A stretch of 64,000 nucleotides of DNA from NCBI GenBank assembly GCA_046350355.1, contig JAXMAN010000004.1, forward strand, positions 1 through 64,000. Direction: 5' to 3'. A program made the translations under genes and the position numbers. This document shows positions 14,384-23,391 of this stretch, in pieces. This DNA comes from UBA966 sp046350355. Its GTDB lineage: Bacteria > Planctomycetota > Phycisphaerae > Phycisphaerales > SM1A02. Each line of letters begins with the position of its first letter. Within the stretch, counting starts at the first letter, position 1. The notes beneath the pieces are model-generated. The model did no database searches, was not told the origin of the DNA, and was given only the letters and a program-made list of their open reading frames with translations.

Positions 14384-16303
14384 TCACCGCGCGCGGGCGA
14401 CGCGCGTGGCCTCGGCGGCCTGCGCGGTGCGGCGGCGCGGCTTCGCGCCCTCGGCCTGCTCGGGGTCGTGGTCGTAGGGGACGCCCAGGTACTGCAGCGT
14501 CGTGTCCACGACGTCGCGCACCACCGGCGCGGCGACATCGCCGCCGTAGTGGCCCTTCGCGCGGTCGGGATCGTCGATCACGCACAGCACCACGATGCGC
14601 GGCTTCTCCGCGGGCGCCGCGGCGATGAAGCTCGCGACGTAGCGGCTGCGGTCGTAGGTCTTCTCGCCGGGCACCTTGAGCTCGGCGGTGCCGGTCTTGC
14701 CGAACATCTCGTAGTACGAGCTCTGCGCGCGGCGGCCCGTGCCCTCCTCGACGACGCCGAGCATCGCGCGGCGGGCGAGCGCGATCACCTCGGGATCGAG
14801 CACCTTGCGGCCGTCGAAGGCCGCGGGCGCGCTCCCGGCGTCGCCGCGCGGGACGATCAGCCGCGGCTGCACCATCGTGCCGTCGTCGCGCGCGAAGGCG
14901 CTGAAGGCGCGCACCATCTGGATCGGGGTGACGCCCACCTCGTGGCCCATCGCCACCGAGGTCTGCGTGTAGAGCGACCACTTGCCCTTGTTGGTGACCG
15001 AGGTCACGATGCCGCGCGACTCGCCCGGGATCTTCATCCCCGAGGGCGATCCGAAGCCGAAGTCGACGACCGCGTCGCGGAGCTGGTCCGCCGTGATGCG
15101 CTGCGCGACCATCGCCATGCCGCAGTTGGAGCTGCGCACGAGCACCTGCTCCCAGGTGATCGGGCCCGGGTAGTGCGCCTCGTGGATCGTGCGGCCGAAG
15201 CCGGTCGTGTAGGGACCGCGCGGCAGCGGGATCGTCTCCGAGGGCTTCGCGGCGCCGAGCTGCGTCGCGCGCGCCCAGACGAAGCTCTTGAAGGTCGAGC
15301 CCGGCTCGTAGGGATCGGTGAAGTTGCGGTTGCGGCCCAGCGCGGGATGGATCTTGCGCGCGGGATCGCGCGTCGCCTCCTTCCAGCCGGAGCGCTCGCG
15401 CAGCGTGTCCGCCATCGCCAGGATGTCGCCGGTGGCGGCGTCGAGCACGACCAGGCGCCCGCCGCCCGCGTTCTTCTCCTGGACCATCTCGTTGAGGCGG
15501 CGCTCGGCCACCTCCTGCACGACCAGGTCGATGGAGAGGCGCACCTCGCCGCCGTCGACGCCGGCCTGGTAGTCCTCGCGGTTGATCCAGAGCGTGCGGC
15601 CGAAGGCGTCGGCGAGCGACTTCACCTTGCCGTCCGCGCCGACCATCTGCTTGTTGAAGGCGTACTCGATGCCCGCCTGGCCGGTGTGGTCGAAGCCGAC
15701 CTTGCCGACGAGCTGGCTCGCGAGCGTGCCGCCGGGATACTCGCGCACGAGCTTGGGCTCGAGGCAGATGCCCTCGACGCGGACCTCGCGCAGCGCGTCG
15801 GCCTGCGCCTCGCTGACATCCTGCGCGAGCACCAGGTAGCGGCGCTTCTCGTTCTTCTTCAGCAGCTCGTGCACCTGCTGCGGCGACTGGCGCAGCACCG
15901 GCGCGAGCGCGATCGCGGCGTCGCGCAGCGGATCGGCCTCGGCGAGCGCGTTCGGGTCGCGCTTGGAGGCGCGCTTGGCGGCGAGCATGCCCGCCTCGAG
16001 GATGTGCGCCGGATCGCAGTAGAGCCGGTAGCCCACCAGGCTCATCGCGATCGGGCGGCCGCGCTGGTCGACGATCTCGCCGCGCTTGGCGAGCTCCGAG
16101 CGCACCGCGGTGCGGCGGCCGGCGGCGGCCTCCAGGCGGTCGTCGGGTGCGGTCTTGAGCTGCGCGACGCGCAGGAGCGTCAGCGTGAGCGCGCAGCCCG
16201 TGACGAGCACGAGCGCGCGCGCCCAGCGGCGGGTGCGGCGCGACTGCTCCGCGGGCGTGATTGCCTGCGGAGCGGGGCTCGGGGTCGTGGGTTCAGCGTC
16301 CAT
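14384..16303 (-). CDS. ftsI: Class B penicillin-binding protein, septal transpeptidase FtsI
   Basis: The 639-residue protein cross-links septal peptidoglycan. It has one N-terminal membrane segment (ALVLVTGCALTLTLL), the class B dimerisation domain beginning RGEIVDQRGRPIA, and the transpeptidase triad: STFK with catalytic Ser336, SSN within VRSSNCGMAM, and KTG with Lys536. The start MDAEPTTPSP overlaps the stop of the ftsL-like gene by 11 bases, which suggests translational coupling. No PASTA domains follow. It is the last gene of the leftward envelope operon. Confidence 0.94.
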   Translation of the reverse strand: MDAEPTTPSPAPQAITPAEQSRRTRRWARALVLVTGCALTLTLLRVAQLKTAPDDRLEAAAGRRTAVRSELAKRGEIVDQRGRPIAMSLVGYRLYCDPAHILEAGMLAAKRASKRDPNALAEADPLRDAAIALAPVLRQSPQQVHELLKKNEKRRYLVLAQDVSEAQADALREVRVEGICLEPKLVREYPGGTLASQLVGKVGFDHTGQAGIEYAFNKQMVGADGKVKSLADAFGRTLWINREDYQAGVDGGEVRLSIDLVVQEVAERRLNEMVQEKNAGGGRLVVLDAATGDILAMADTLRERSGWKEATRDPARKIHPALGRNRNFTDPYEPGSTFKSFVWARATQLGAAKPSETIPLPRGPYTTGFGRTIHEAHYPGPITWEQVLVRSSNCGMAMVAQRITADQLRDAVVDFGFGSPSGMKIPGESRGIVTSVTNKGKWSLYTQTSVAMGHEVGVTPIQMVRAFSAFARDDGTMVQPRLIVPRGDAGSAPAAFDGRKVLDPEVIALARRAMLGVVEEGTGRRAQSSYYEMFGKTGTAELKVPGEKTYDRSRYVASFIAAAPAEKPRIVVLCVIDDPDRAKGHYGGDVAAPVVRDVVDTTLQYLGVPYDHDPEQAEGAKPRRRTAQAAEATRVARAR

Positions 16304-16796
16304 TGCTGGGCTCGGGGGACTTCTTGGGCGAGGCGCTCGAGGGCTTCGCGGGCTTGGCCTGCTTGGAGGCGGGCTTGGCCTGCTTGGCGGCGGGCTTGAC
16401 GGCGGGCTTGACGTTCGCCTTCGCCTTCGACGCCACCCGGCGCGCGGCGGGCTCCGCAGCGGGCGGAGTCTGCTCGACGCCGCTGCCACCAGCCGCGCCG
16501 GGGCCGCCCGCGGCGCCCGAGGCGTCCGCCGAGCGCGTGCGCGCCGAGCCCTGCTCCTGCACCGGGACGGCGTCGATCTTCAGCTTGTTGATGGCGCCGC
16601 GGATCTGGCTGGGACCGGAGTGGCGCGCGACTTCGGCGCGCATGCGCCAGAGCGAGCGCTGCTGCTCCACGCCGCGCTGGTGCGCGACGGCGATCTGGTT
16701 CGAGACCTCGTAGCGCTGCTGCCGCAGCGAGAGCAGCCCCAGGGCCATCGCGCCGAGCGCCGCGATCACGATGCAGACCTTGAGGAAGAGTCCCAT
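16293..16796 (-). CDS. FtsL-like divisome membrane protein with Lys/Ala/Pro tail
   Basis: The 167-residue product begins with one membrane segment (VCIVIAALGAMALGLLSL) followed by a short predicted coiled coil (LRQQRYEVSNQIAVAHQRGV), the layout of FtsL/DivIC proteins. The position between rsmH and ftsI is the canonical place of ftsL in division clusters, and this is the main reason for the call. The last 60 residues are an unusual low-complexity tail built from KPA, KQAKPA and KPSS units, resembling histone H1-like tails, that normal FtsL lacks. Sequence similarity alone would not identify it. Confidence 0.62.
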   Translation of the reverse strand: MGLFLKVCIVIAALGAMALGLLSLRQQRYEVSNQIAVAHQRGVEQQRSLWRMRAEVARHSGPSQIRGAINKLKIDAVPVQEQGSARTRSADASGAAGGPGAAGGSGVEQTPPAAEPAARRVASKAKANVKPAVKPAAKQAKPASKQAKPAKPSSASPKKSPEPSNGR

Positions 16797-16881
16797 GGGG
16801 CAGTCCGTTGCCGTCGGGGTGCTGAGTCCGCCGGCGGCATGGCGCGCTGCGCACCTGCCGCCGGCGGATGGTCGGGAGGGA

Positions 16882-17586
16882 TCAGAACTTGCTGGGGATC
16901 TTCAGGGTCTGGCCGGGCTTGAGGGCGGACGGATCCTTGATCCCATTGGCGCTGAGCAGGTCGGCGACCTTGATGCCCTTGCTGCGGGCGATCGCGTAGG
17001 GGGTGTCGCCCTGCTTGATCGTGTAGGTGGTGACCTTGGAGGCGACCGTCTGGGCGGGCTTGGTCGGATCGACCTGGGCGCCGTTGTCGGCCTTGGCGAC
17101 CGCGCCGGGGCGCAGGACCTCGACGGGCGGGATGCGCAGCTCGGCGCCCAGGGTCAGGCGCGCGGCGTCGGGCGCGGCGGCCTTGTTGTAGTCCTGGAGC
17201 TTCGAGGCGAGCGAGCCGTCGCCGTACTCCTTGGCGGCGATCGACCAGTAGGTGTCGCCCTTGTCGACCTTGTGGAAGCGGACGGGGACGCCCTCGCCGG
17301 GGACGGTGGTCACCGGGGCCTCCTCGATCTTCATCGGGCCAGGGACCAGCGGGCCGGCGCCGTCGCCGGAGGCGATCTGCGTGCCGCTGGGGTTCGAGGT
17401 TCCGGACTGGCCGGGCAGACCCACGGGCTCGATGTCGATCTTCGTGGGCGGCTCGACGCCGTTGCTGGCCTGCGCCACGTCCACGGGGTTGAAGCGCTGC
17501 GCCGAGAAGTGGTCCGAGACCAGGATCCCGACGAAGAGCATGAGGCCGAACCCGATCACCAGGGCAAGCTTGTTCTCGCGCGTCAT
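16882..17586 (-). CDS. Membrane-anchored protein with two LysM domains
   Basis: The 234-residue protein has an N-terminal membrane anchor (LALVIGFGLMLFVGILV) and two LysM peptidoglycan-binding modules, one at about residues 103-153 (HKVDKGDTYWSIAAKEYGDG, weak second half) and a typical one at 186-234 (YTIKQGDTPYAIARSKGI, LKPGQTLKIPSKF). There is no catalytic domain, so it probably tethers the inner membrane to the wall or recruits a partner to septal peptidoglycan. AAGGTGG stands before the ATG. It sits between rsmH and ftsL, a place normally without a gene, which hints at a division role. Confidence 0.85.
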   Translation of the reverse strand: MTRENKLALVIGFGLMLFVGILVSDHFSAQRFNPVDVAQASNGVEPPTKIDIEPVGLPGQSGTSNPSGTQIASGDGAGPLVPGPMKIEEAPVTTVPGEGVPVRFHKVDKGDTYWSIAAKEYGDGSLASKLQDYNKAAAPDAARLTLGAELRIPPVEVLRPGAVAKADNGAQVDPTKPAQTVASKVTTYTIKQGDTPYAIARSKGIKVADLLSANGIKDPSALKPGQTLKIPSKF

Positions 17587-17691
17587 GACGCCACCTTGTT
17601 GGCCGCTCCGGGCCCGAATGTGTGCTGTGCGCAGGGCCCCTCCGCAGAGGTCCCGCGCTCGGCTTTCATCGGCCGACGCTCGCGAAAAGGA

Positions 17692-18684
17692 TCAGCCGTC
17701 CGAAGGCGATTGCGCGCCAATCTGCACGGCGCGGAACTTGGCGCTGCGCGAGCGCGGGTTGACGCGTGCCTCGGACTCCCCCGCCTCCACCGGCTTGCGG
17801 GTCAGCCGCTGCGCCAGCCCGTCCCGGTCCAGGTCCGCGAAGGCGTGCTTGACCATGCGGTCCTCGAGGCTGTGGAAGCTGATGATCCCCACCCGCGCCC
17901 CACGGGAGAGCCACCCGACGGGCGCCACGGCGCCGGTGGCCGCCCCGCCGCGGTCCGCGGCCCCCACCCACTGCGCACCGCGCGCCACCGAGCCCAGCAG
18001 CGCGGTGAGCGCCCCCAGCTCGTCGTTCACCAGGATCCGCAGCGCCATGAAGGTGCGCGTCGCCGGGTGCATCCGGCTGTGGTGCGCGCGGGCGCCGTAG
18101 GCCTCGCGGACGGCGGCGGTGAGGTCCGCCGTGGTCCGAAGCTGCCCGCGACCGCGGCGGGCGACGATCGAACGCGCGATCCGGCGCGCGAAGGGGTCCT
18201 CGCCCCACTGGAAGATGGCGTCCGCGATGGCGCGCTCGTCCAGGCGGGCGAGCAGCGCGGCGGCGGTCTCGCCCCGGGTGGGGTCCAGGCGCATGTCCAG
18301 CGGTCCCTCCCCCTGGAAGCTGAAGCCGCGCGCGGGGTCGTCCATCTGGTTGCTGGCGAAGCCCAGGTCCGCCAGGACCGCGTCGGCGCGCAGGCCGCGG
18401 CGGGTGAGCTCCAGCTCGGCGGTGGCGAAGGAAGCGTGGACGGGCTCGACGGGGACCCCCTCGGCGCGCACGCGCTCGGCGGCGAAGGCGAGGTTCCCGG
18501 GGTCGAGGTCGAAGAGCACCACGCGCCCGGTGGGCCCGACGGCGCGCGCCATCGCGCTGGCGTGGCCGCCGCGGCCGGCAGTCAGGTCGGCGACGGTCTC
18601 GCCGGGGGCGGGCCGCAGCGCGTGGAGGACCTCCTCGAGGAGGACGGGAGCGTGTCCGGGGTCGCCTGGGTGCGCGGCGCTCAT
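17692..18684 (-). CDS. rsmH: 16S rRNA (cytosine1402-N4)-methyltransferase
   Basis: The 330-residue enzyme methylates C1402 of 16S rRNA. It shows the family start GHAPVLLEEVLHALRP, the AdoMet motif DLTAGRGGHASAM, DLGFASNQMDDPARGFSF, MRLDPTRGETAA and RILVNDELGAL, ending with the typical SRSAKFRAVQ. In the common cluster order rsmH precedes ftsL and ftsI, as here. Its ATG overlaps the stop of the WecA-like gene in an ATGA arrangement. Confidence 0.95.
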   Translation of the reverse strand: MSAAHPGDPGHAPVLLEEVLHALRPAPGETVADLTAGRGGHASAMARAVGPTGRVVLFDLDPGNLAFAAERVRAEGVPVEPVHASFATAELELTRRGLRADAVLADLGFASNQMDDPARGFSFQGEGPLDMRLDPTRGETAAALLARLDERAIADAIFQWGEDPFARRIARSIVARRGRGQLRTTADLTAAVREAYGARAHHSRMHPATRTFMALRILVNDELGALTALLGSVARGAQWVGAADRGGAATGAVAPVGWLSRGARVGIISFHSLEDRMVKHAFADLDRDGLAQRLTRKPVEAGESEARVNPRSRSAKFRAVQIGAQSPSDG

Positions 18685-20090
18685 TCGCCGTGCGAGGTCT
18701 GCTGGAGCGGGCCGGGCGCGGGCGCGGCCGGACTCGCCGAGGACGCGGGCATCGGCGCGGGCGTCTTCGCGGGCGCCACGGTCGGGGCGACGCCGCTGCC
18801 GCGCATGAAGACGGTCAGCGCGAAGCAGAATGCCGCGACCAGGAAGAGGAAGGGCCACAGCAGCTTGCCGCCGACGAGCAGCAGGAAGAGGCCGGTGCCC
18901 AGGCCGACGACGCAGAGCAACGCCTCGACGCCGTAGAGCGCCCCCACCGCCATCCGCACCGAGCCGCCGAAGTGGCGCTTGAAGCGGTGGTGCAGGTGGT
19001 TCGCGTCCGGCGTCGAGAATGGCACGCCCGCGCGGCGGCGGCGGATGATCGAGAGCGAGGTGTCCAGCAGCGGCAGCCCGAACATCGCCAGGCCGCACAT
19101 GACCAGCAGCGTGGAGTAGCCGTCGTAGCCCGCCGTGATCGAGGGGGGCGCGCCCGGCAGCGCGGTTGCGGCGACCTCGGTCGCGCGCACCACGTAGGGG
19201 TTCGCGAAGGGCTGCAGGTTCGCGAAGGTCATGATGATCGTGACCGAGAGGAACCCGATGAGCAGGCTGCCCGCGTCGCCCAGGAAGATCGAGGCCGGAT
19301 TGAAGTTGTAGACGAGGAAGCCCAGGCAGGAGCCCAGCAGCGCCATCGCCAGCACGATGCGCACCCCCGCCATGCTGCGCGCGGCGACGGTGACGTCGGA
19401 CATGTCCGGCGGCAGCGCGAAGACGATCGCCACCGAGAGCGCCAGCAGCCCGATGCACATGATCGCGCTGATGCCCGAGAGCAGTCCGTCGAGGCCGTCG
19501 AGCAGGTTCGCCGCGTTCGCGCCGCCGATGACGAAGAGCGCGACCAGGCCGGTGCCGACCCAGTAGAAGATGTGCCCGTTGTTGACGGCGAAGCCGCCCA
19601 GGTGCAGCAGCACGTGGTCGGGCGCGCCCAGGATCGGCGCGAGCAGTCCGTAGGCGACGTTGACGCCGATGTCGTCGATGGCGAGCGCCGCCGCGGCGAC
19701 GAGCTGCCCCGCGATCTTCAGGCGCGCGTCGAACTTCCAGATGTCGTCGGCGAGGCCGGTGAAGGTGATCGCCACCATGCCCAGCACGACCGAGAAGGGC
19801 ACCGGCGGCAGGTCGGCCATCTCGCCGCGCGCGAAGATCGCGTTGGCGAGGATGCCCATGAAGACGCCCATGAAGATGCCCACGCCGCCCAGGTAGGCGA
19901 CGGTGCGCCCGTGGAGCTTGCGCACCATGTCGGGCTTGTCGACGACGTCGGTGGCGTGCGCGATGCGGCGCACGATCGGCACGACCGCCAGCGTGACCGC
20001 GAAGCTCGCCGCGAGCGCGGGCAGCCCCTCGGCCAGGAGCGCGAGCGCGCGGTCCAGCCGCGCGCCGGCGGTGACTTCGGCGAGCATCAT
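18681..20090 (-). CDS. WecA/TagO-like polyprenyl-phosphate sugar-1-phosphate transferase
   Basis: The 469-residue membrane protein belongs to the MraY/WecA phosphoglycosyl transferases that load the first sugar phosphate onto undecaprenyl phosphate. It contains about eleven membrane helices and the conserved loops DDIWKFDARLK, NAANLLDGLDGLLSG, NPASIFLGDAGSL and the HLHHR box of the WecA branch (MraY lacks that box). The first of two adjacent ATGs was chosen; it overlaps the epimerase stop. A Pro/Ala-rich cytoplasmic tail of 40 residues is extra. It likely primes the polysaccharide made by this operon, although its coupling to rsmH also allows a cell-wall role. Confidence 0.88.
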   Translation of the reverse strand: MMLAEVTAGARLDRALALLAEGLPALAASFAVTLAVVPIVRRIAHATDVVDKPDMVRKLHGRTVAYLGGVGIFMGVFMGILANAIFARGEMADLPPVPFSVVLGMVAITFTGLADDIWKFDARLKIAGQLVAAAALAIDDIGVNVAYGLLAPILGAPDHVLLHLGGFAVNNGHIFYWVGTGLVALFVIGGANAANLLDGLDGLLSGISAIMCIGLLALSVAIVFALPPDMSDVTVAARSMAGVRIVLAMALLGSCLGFLVYNFNPASIFLGDAGSLLIGFLSVTIIMTFANLQPFANPYVVRATEVAATALPGAPPSITAGYDGYSTLLVMCGLAMFGLPLLDTSLSIIRRRRAGVPFSTPDANHLHHRFKRHFGGSVRMAVGALYGVEALLCVVGLGTGLFLLLVGGKLLWPFLFLVAAFCFALTVFMRGSGVAPTVAPAKTPAPMPASSASPAAPAPGPLQQTSHGE

Positions 20091-21100
20091 CGGGCGCCCC
20101 CTGCGGACGCGCCCGCGGCGCCCGCGACCTGCGCGGCGACGTCGGCGATGGTGCGCTCGAGCGGGATGCGCGCCTCGAAGCCGATCGCGGCGCGGATGCG
20201 CGAGAGGTCGGGCTGGCGCACGCGCAGGTCCTCGAAGCTGCCGCCGTAGGCCTGCGCGTAGGTGATGAACTCGATCGCGGAGGCGCTGCCGGTCACCCGG
20301 CGCACCGTCTCGGCGAGCTCCAGCACGGTGATGATCCGGTCGCCGCCGACGTTGAAGACGCCGCCGTGGCATGCGGGCGCGGCGAGCATGCGCGGGAGCG
20401 CGGGGGCGACGTCGCGCACGTCGCAGAAGCAGCGCGCCTGCAGCCCGTCGCCGTGCACCTGCAGCGGGCGTCCGGCGAGCGCGGCCTCGACGAAGCGCGG
20501 CAGCACCATGCCGTACTGGCCGGTCTGGCGCGGGCCGACGGTGTTGAAGAAGCGCGCGACGACGGCGGGCAGCCCCTCGCGGCGCGCGTGCGCCAGCGCC
20601 AGGTGCTCGTCCACCGCCTTGCTGATGCCGTAGCACCAGCGCGAGACCGTCGACGGTCCGAAGACGAGGTCGTCCTCCTCGCGGAAGGGCGTGCGCGCGC
20701 CCTTGCCGTAGACCTCGCTGGTGCTGGCGACCAGCACCGGCGTGCGCGTGCGCGCCGCGAAGCCCAGCACCGCGGAGGTCTCGAGCACGTTGGTCTCGAT
20801 GGTGCGCACCGGCTCCTCGACGACCAGCCGCACGCCGACGGCGGCGGCGAGGTGGTAGATCTCGTCGAAGCGCCGGCCCTGCATCGTCGGCAGGATCGCG
20901 CCGACGGTGCCGCGCAGGAACTCCACGCGGCCGGGGCCCGCCGCGCGCGCCGTGGCGAGGTTGGCCTCGCTGCCGGTCGACAGATCGTCCACGATCGTCA
21001 CGCGGTCGCCGCGCGACAGCAGCGCCTCGACGAGGTGCGAACCGATGAATCCCGCCCCTCCGGTGACGAGGATGCTGCGCTGGGGAGAGGCGTCGGTCAC
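20087..21100 (-). CDS. NAD-dependent sugar nucleotide epimerase/dehydratase
   Basis: The 337-residue extended short-chain dehydrogenase has the N-terminal nucleotide motif GGAGFIG (residues 14-20), STSEVYG, and the catalytic YxxxK pair Tyr157/Lys161 (YGISK). The overall pattern resembles UDP-glucuronate decarboxylase and dTDP-glucose 4,6-dehydratase relatives; the exact substrate cannot be fixed. It overlaps the WecA-like gene by 4 bases (ATGA), which links it to nucleotide-sugar supply for the envelope polysaccharide. Confidence 0.87.
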   Translation of the reverse strand: MTDASPQRSILVTGGAGFIGSHLVEALLSRGDRVTIVDDLSTGSEANLATARAAGPGRVEFLRGTVGAILPTMQGRRFDEIYHLAAAVGVRLVVEEPVRTIETNVLETSAVLGFAARTRTPVLVASTSEVYGKGARTPFREEDDLVFGPSTVSRWCYGISKAVDEHLALAHARREGLPAVVARFFNTVGPRQTGQYGMVLPRFVEAALAGRPLQVHGDGLQARCFCDVRDVAPALPRMLAAPACHGGVFNVGGDRIITVLELAETVRRVTGSASAIEFITYAQAYGGSFEDLRVRQPDLSRIRAAIGFEARIPLERTIADVAAQVAGAAGASAGGAR

Positions 21101-21116
21101 GGTCGTGCTCGGGGGC

Positions 21117-21143
21117 GGTCGATGCGGTCGATGCGGTCGATGC
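21117..21143. repeat. Three tandem 9-bp units
   Basis: GGTCGATGC is repeated three times without change in the 52-base gap between the Wzz-like stop and the epimerase start. No function is evident. Confidence 0.8.
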
Positions 21144-21152
21144 GGGCGGGAC

Positions 21153-23354
21153 TCACGCCTTCGCGGAGGCCTTCGCGGGCTTGGCGGGCTTGGCCGGCTC
21201 CTTGGTTCCGGCGTACTCGGCCATGAGCTCGGCGTTCTTCTTGAAGTAGCCGCCGACGGTGTGCTCGGGACGCATCAGGACGGTGCCCAGCAGCGCGGCG
21301 CGCGTGTCCAGGAGCTGCCCGATCATCTTGGCGACCAGGCCGCGCAGGTCGCGCATCGCCTGCACCACCAGGACGGCGGAGTCGGCCGAGTCGGCGACGA
21401 CGAGCGTCTCGCCCGCCACCAGCGAGGGCGGCAGGTCGACGAGCACCACCTGGTGGCGCTCGCGCAGCTCGCCCAGCACGCGGCGGATCTCGTCGCCGGA
21501 GAGACGCTCGTAGACGCGGCTGTCGGCGGTGCCGGCGCCGTAGACGGCGACGCCGCGCGACATCTGCGCCTGCACCGGCTTGCCCATGAGCATGTCGCCC
21601 AGGCCCGGCGCGTCGGGGTCGGCGCCCAGCACGGCGGCCAGGCGCGGACGGCGGAAGTTCGCGTCCACCACGGCGACGCTGCGGCCCGCGGCGTGCAGGC
21701 TCAGCGCGAGGTTCGCGACGAGCCACGTCGTGCCCGCGCCGGGATGCGCGGCGACGAAGGCGACGGTGTGCGCGCCGTTGGCGTCGAGCGCCTTTCGCAG
21801 GCTGGAGGAGGCCTGGCGCACCATCTCCGCGGTCATCGACTGCGGATGGCTGGAGAGCACCAGGTCGACGTTGGCGATCTCCGCGGGATCGTCCTCGGCG
21901 TCGGGGATCACGCCCAGCAGCTTGGTCCCGCCCATGCCGGCGAGGTCGCTGGGGTGCTTGACGCGCTGGTCGAGGAACTCGCGCAGGAAGATCACGCCGA
22001 CCACCAGGGCCAGCACCAAGACCGCGCCGCCCGGGAGCATGTACTTGAGCTGCGGGAAGTCGAGCTCCTTCGGCGTGGTCGCGCGCTGCACCATGCCCAC
22101 GTTGCGGGCGTCGGGGCGCGCGGCCAGGATGTCGAGCTGCCCGATGAAGTCCTGCGTCTCCTTGCGCTCGGCCTCGAGCTGCTTGAGCTGCTCGCGCAGC
22201 GCGTCCAGGGCGGCGATCTGCGCGGTCAGCTCCTGGAGCTTGCGCTGCGCGGCCGCGAGGTCGGTCGACTGGCGCTCGACGGCGGACTTCAGCGAGGTCA
22301 CGCGCAGCGATTCCCGCGCCTTGTCGGCGAGCAGGTTGCGGCGCATCGTCTCGTCGAGCTTCTCCTTGAACTTGCTCGCCTGCTCCTGCTCGCGCGCCTC
22401 CAGCTCCTGGAGCTGCTTGTGGCCGGGCTCGTAGCGGGTGCGCGCCTCGCGCAGGGCGACCTGGATGTTGGTCAAGGTCGTCTCGATCTGCTTCATGCTC
22501 GGATCCTCGAGCGCGTCCGCACGGTCCTTGTCCTCGTAGCGCTGCTCGGCGATCCGGCGGTCGATGTCCTCCAGGCGCGACTGCGCGATGGTGAGCTCGC
22601 GGATGAAGTTGTCGCGCTGCGTGGCCAGCTCGGCGACGTTGCGCTGCTCGGGGAGGTCGCGCTCGGCGCTCGCGCTGATGCCGTTCTTGCGGATGAAGTC
22701 CTGGATCTCGGTCTTGATGGTCGTGATGCGCTTCTCGACGTCGTCGCGGCGACGCTCGGCGCGCGAGCGGCTCTCGGCGGTCAGGCCGTTCGCCTCGGCC
22801 TCGCGGACATTCATGTAGGTGTCCGCGATGCGGTTGAGGACGGTGGCGACGTCGTCCTTGTCGCCGCAGCGCCAGGAGAGCGTGAAGAGCTTGGTGCCGC
22901 GGCGGTGGCCGACGCGCAGCTCCTCCTGCATGTCCTCGACGCGCTCGGGCACCGTGCGCGCCTGGCCCCAGTGCGTCGCGCTCACGTCCGGCGCGGACAT
23001 CGCCTGCTCGAGCAGCGACTTCGAGGTGATCTTGGCCGACTCGGTCTGGCCGATGCGGGCGATCGCCTCGTCGCCGATCTGCTCGCGCGTGACGACGTCC
23101 TTGACGCTCGTCAGCTCCTGCTTGATCTCGAAGATCACCGTGCCGCCCCACAGCGGATAGACCTTCAGCGCGACGAAGTAGGAGACGAGGCCGAGCACGA
23201 GGCCCGCGGCCACGGCGATTCCCATCGCCTTCAGGTGCTGGCGCAGGACGCGGATCGGGTCGACCGAGGGTCCCTGCTGCCGCCCGCGCTGTCCGCCGCC
23301 GGCGGGACGGGTGGCGGGAGCGGGCGCGGCCGGATTGGTGTTGGCACGGGTCAT
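21153..23354 (-). CDS. Wzz/BY-kinase-like polysaccharide chain-length protein with defective P-loop
   Basis: The 733-residue protein joins a Wzz-type periplasmic coiled coil to a cytoplasmic CpsD/Etk-like ATPase domain. Membrane segments flank the coiled coil (MGIAVAAGLVLGLVSYFVAL and AVLVLALVVGVIFL); the coiled coil is long and rich in Glu/Arg/Gln. In the C-terminal domain Walker A reads HPGAGTTW, with Thr542 where the invariant lysine should be, while Walker A' (VVDANFRRP) and Walker B (VVLVDLPPS) are kept. The C-terminal tyrosine cluster of BY-kinases is replaced by a KPAKPAKA tail. It probably still controls export and chain length but not by autophosphorylation. AAGGAG precedes the chosen ATG; an upstream in-frame ATG lacks one. 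Confidence 0.85.
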   Translation of the reverse strand: MTRANTNPAAPAPATRPAGGGQRGRQQGPSVDPIRVLRQHLKAMGIAVAAGLVLGLVSYFVALKVYPLWGGTVIFEIKQELTSVKDVVTREQIGDEAIARIGQTESAKITSKSLLEQAMSAPDVSATHWGQARTVPERVEDMQEELRVGHRRGTKLFTLSWRCGDKDDVATVLNRIADTYMNVREAEANGLTAESRSRAERRRDDVEKRITTIKTEIQDFIRKNGISASAERDLPEQRNVAELATQRDNFIRELTIAQSRLEDIDRRIAEQRYEDKDRADALEDPSMKQIETTLTNIQVALREARTRYEPGHKQLQELEAREQEQASKFKEKLDETMRRNLLADKARESLRVTSLKSAVERQSTDLAAAQRKLQELTAQIAALDALREQLKQLEAERKETQDFIGQLDILAARPDARNVGMVQRATTPKELDFPQLKYMLPGGAVLVLALVVGVIFLREFLDQRVKHPSDLAGMGGTKLLGVIPDAEDDPAEIANVDLVLSSHPQSMTAEMVRQASSSLRKALDANGAHTVAFVAAHPGAGTTWLVANLALSLHAAGRSVAVVDANFRRPRLAAVLGADPDAPGLGDMLMGKPVQAQMSRGVAVYGAGTADSRVYERLSGDEIRRVLGELRERHQVVLVDLPPSLVAGETLVVADSADSAVLVVQAMRDLRGLVAKMIGQLLDTRAALLGTVLMRPEHTVGGYFKKNAELMAEYAGTKEPAKPAKPAKASAKA

Positions 23355-23391
23355 GGGAACTCCTTGCATCTCTCTCGCGCGGTCGCGCGCG

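Noticed and set aside
18681..20090. WecA-like gene as mraY because it adjoins rsmH
   Set aside because: The HLHHR box and the overlap with a sugar epimerase gene match the WecA/TagO branch, and MraY-specific motifs were not seen.
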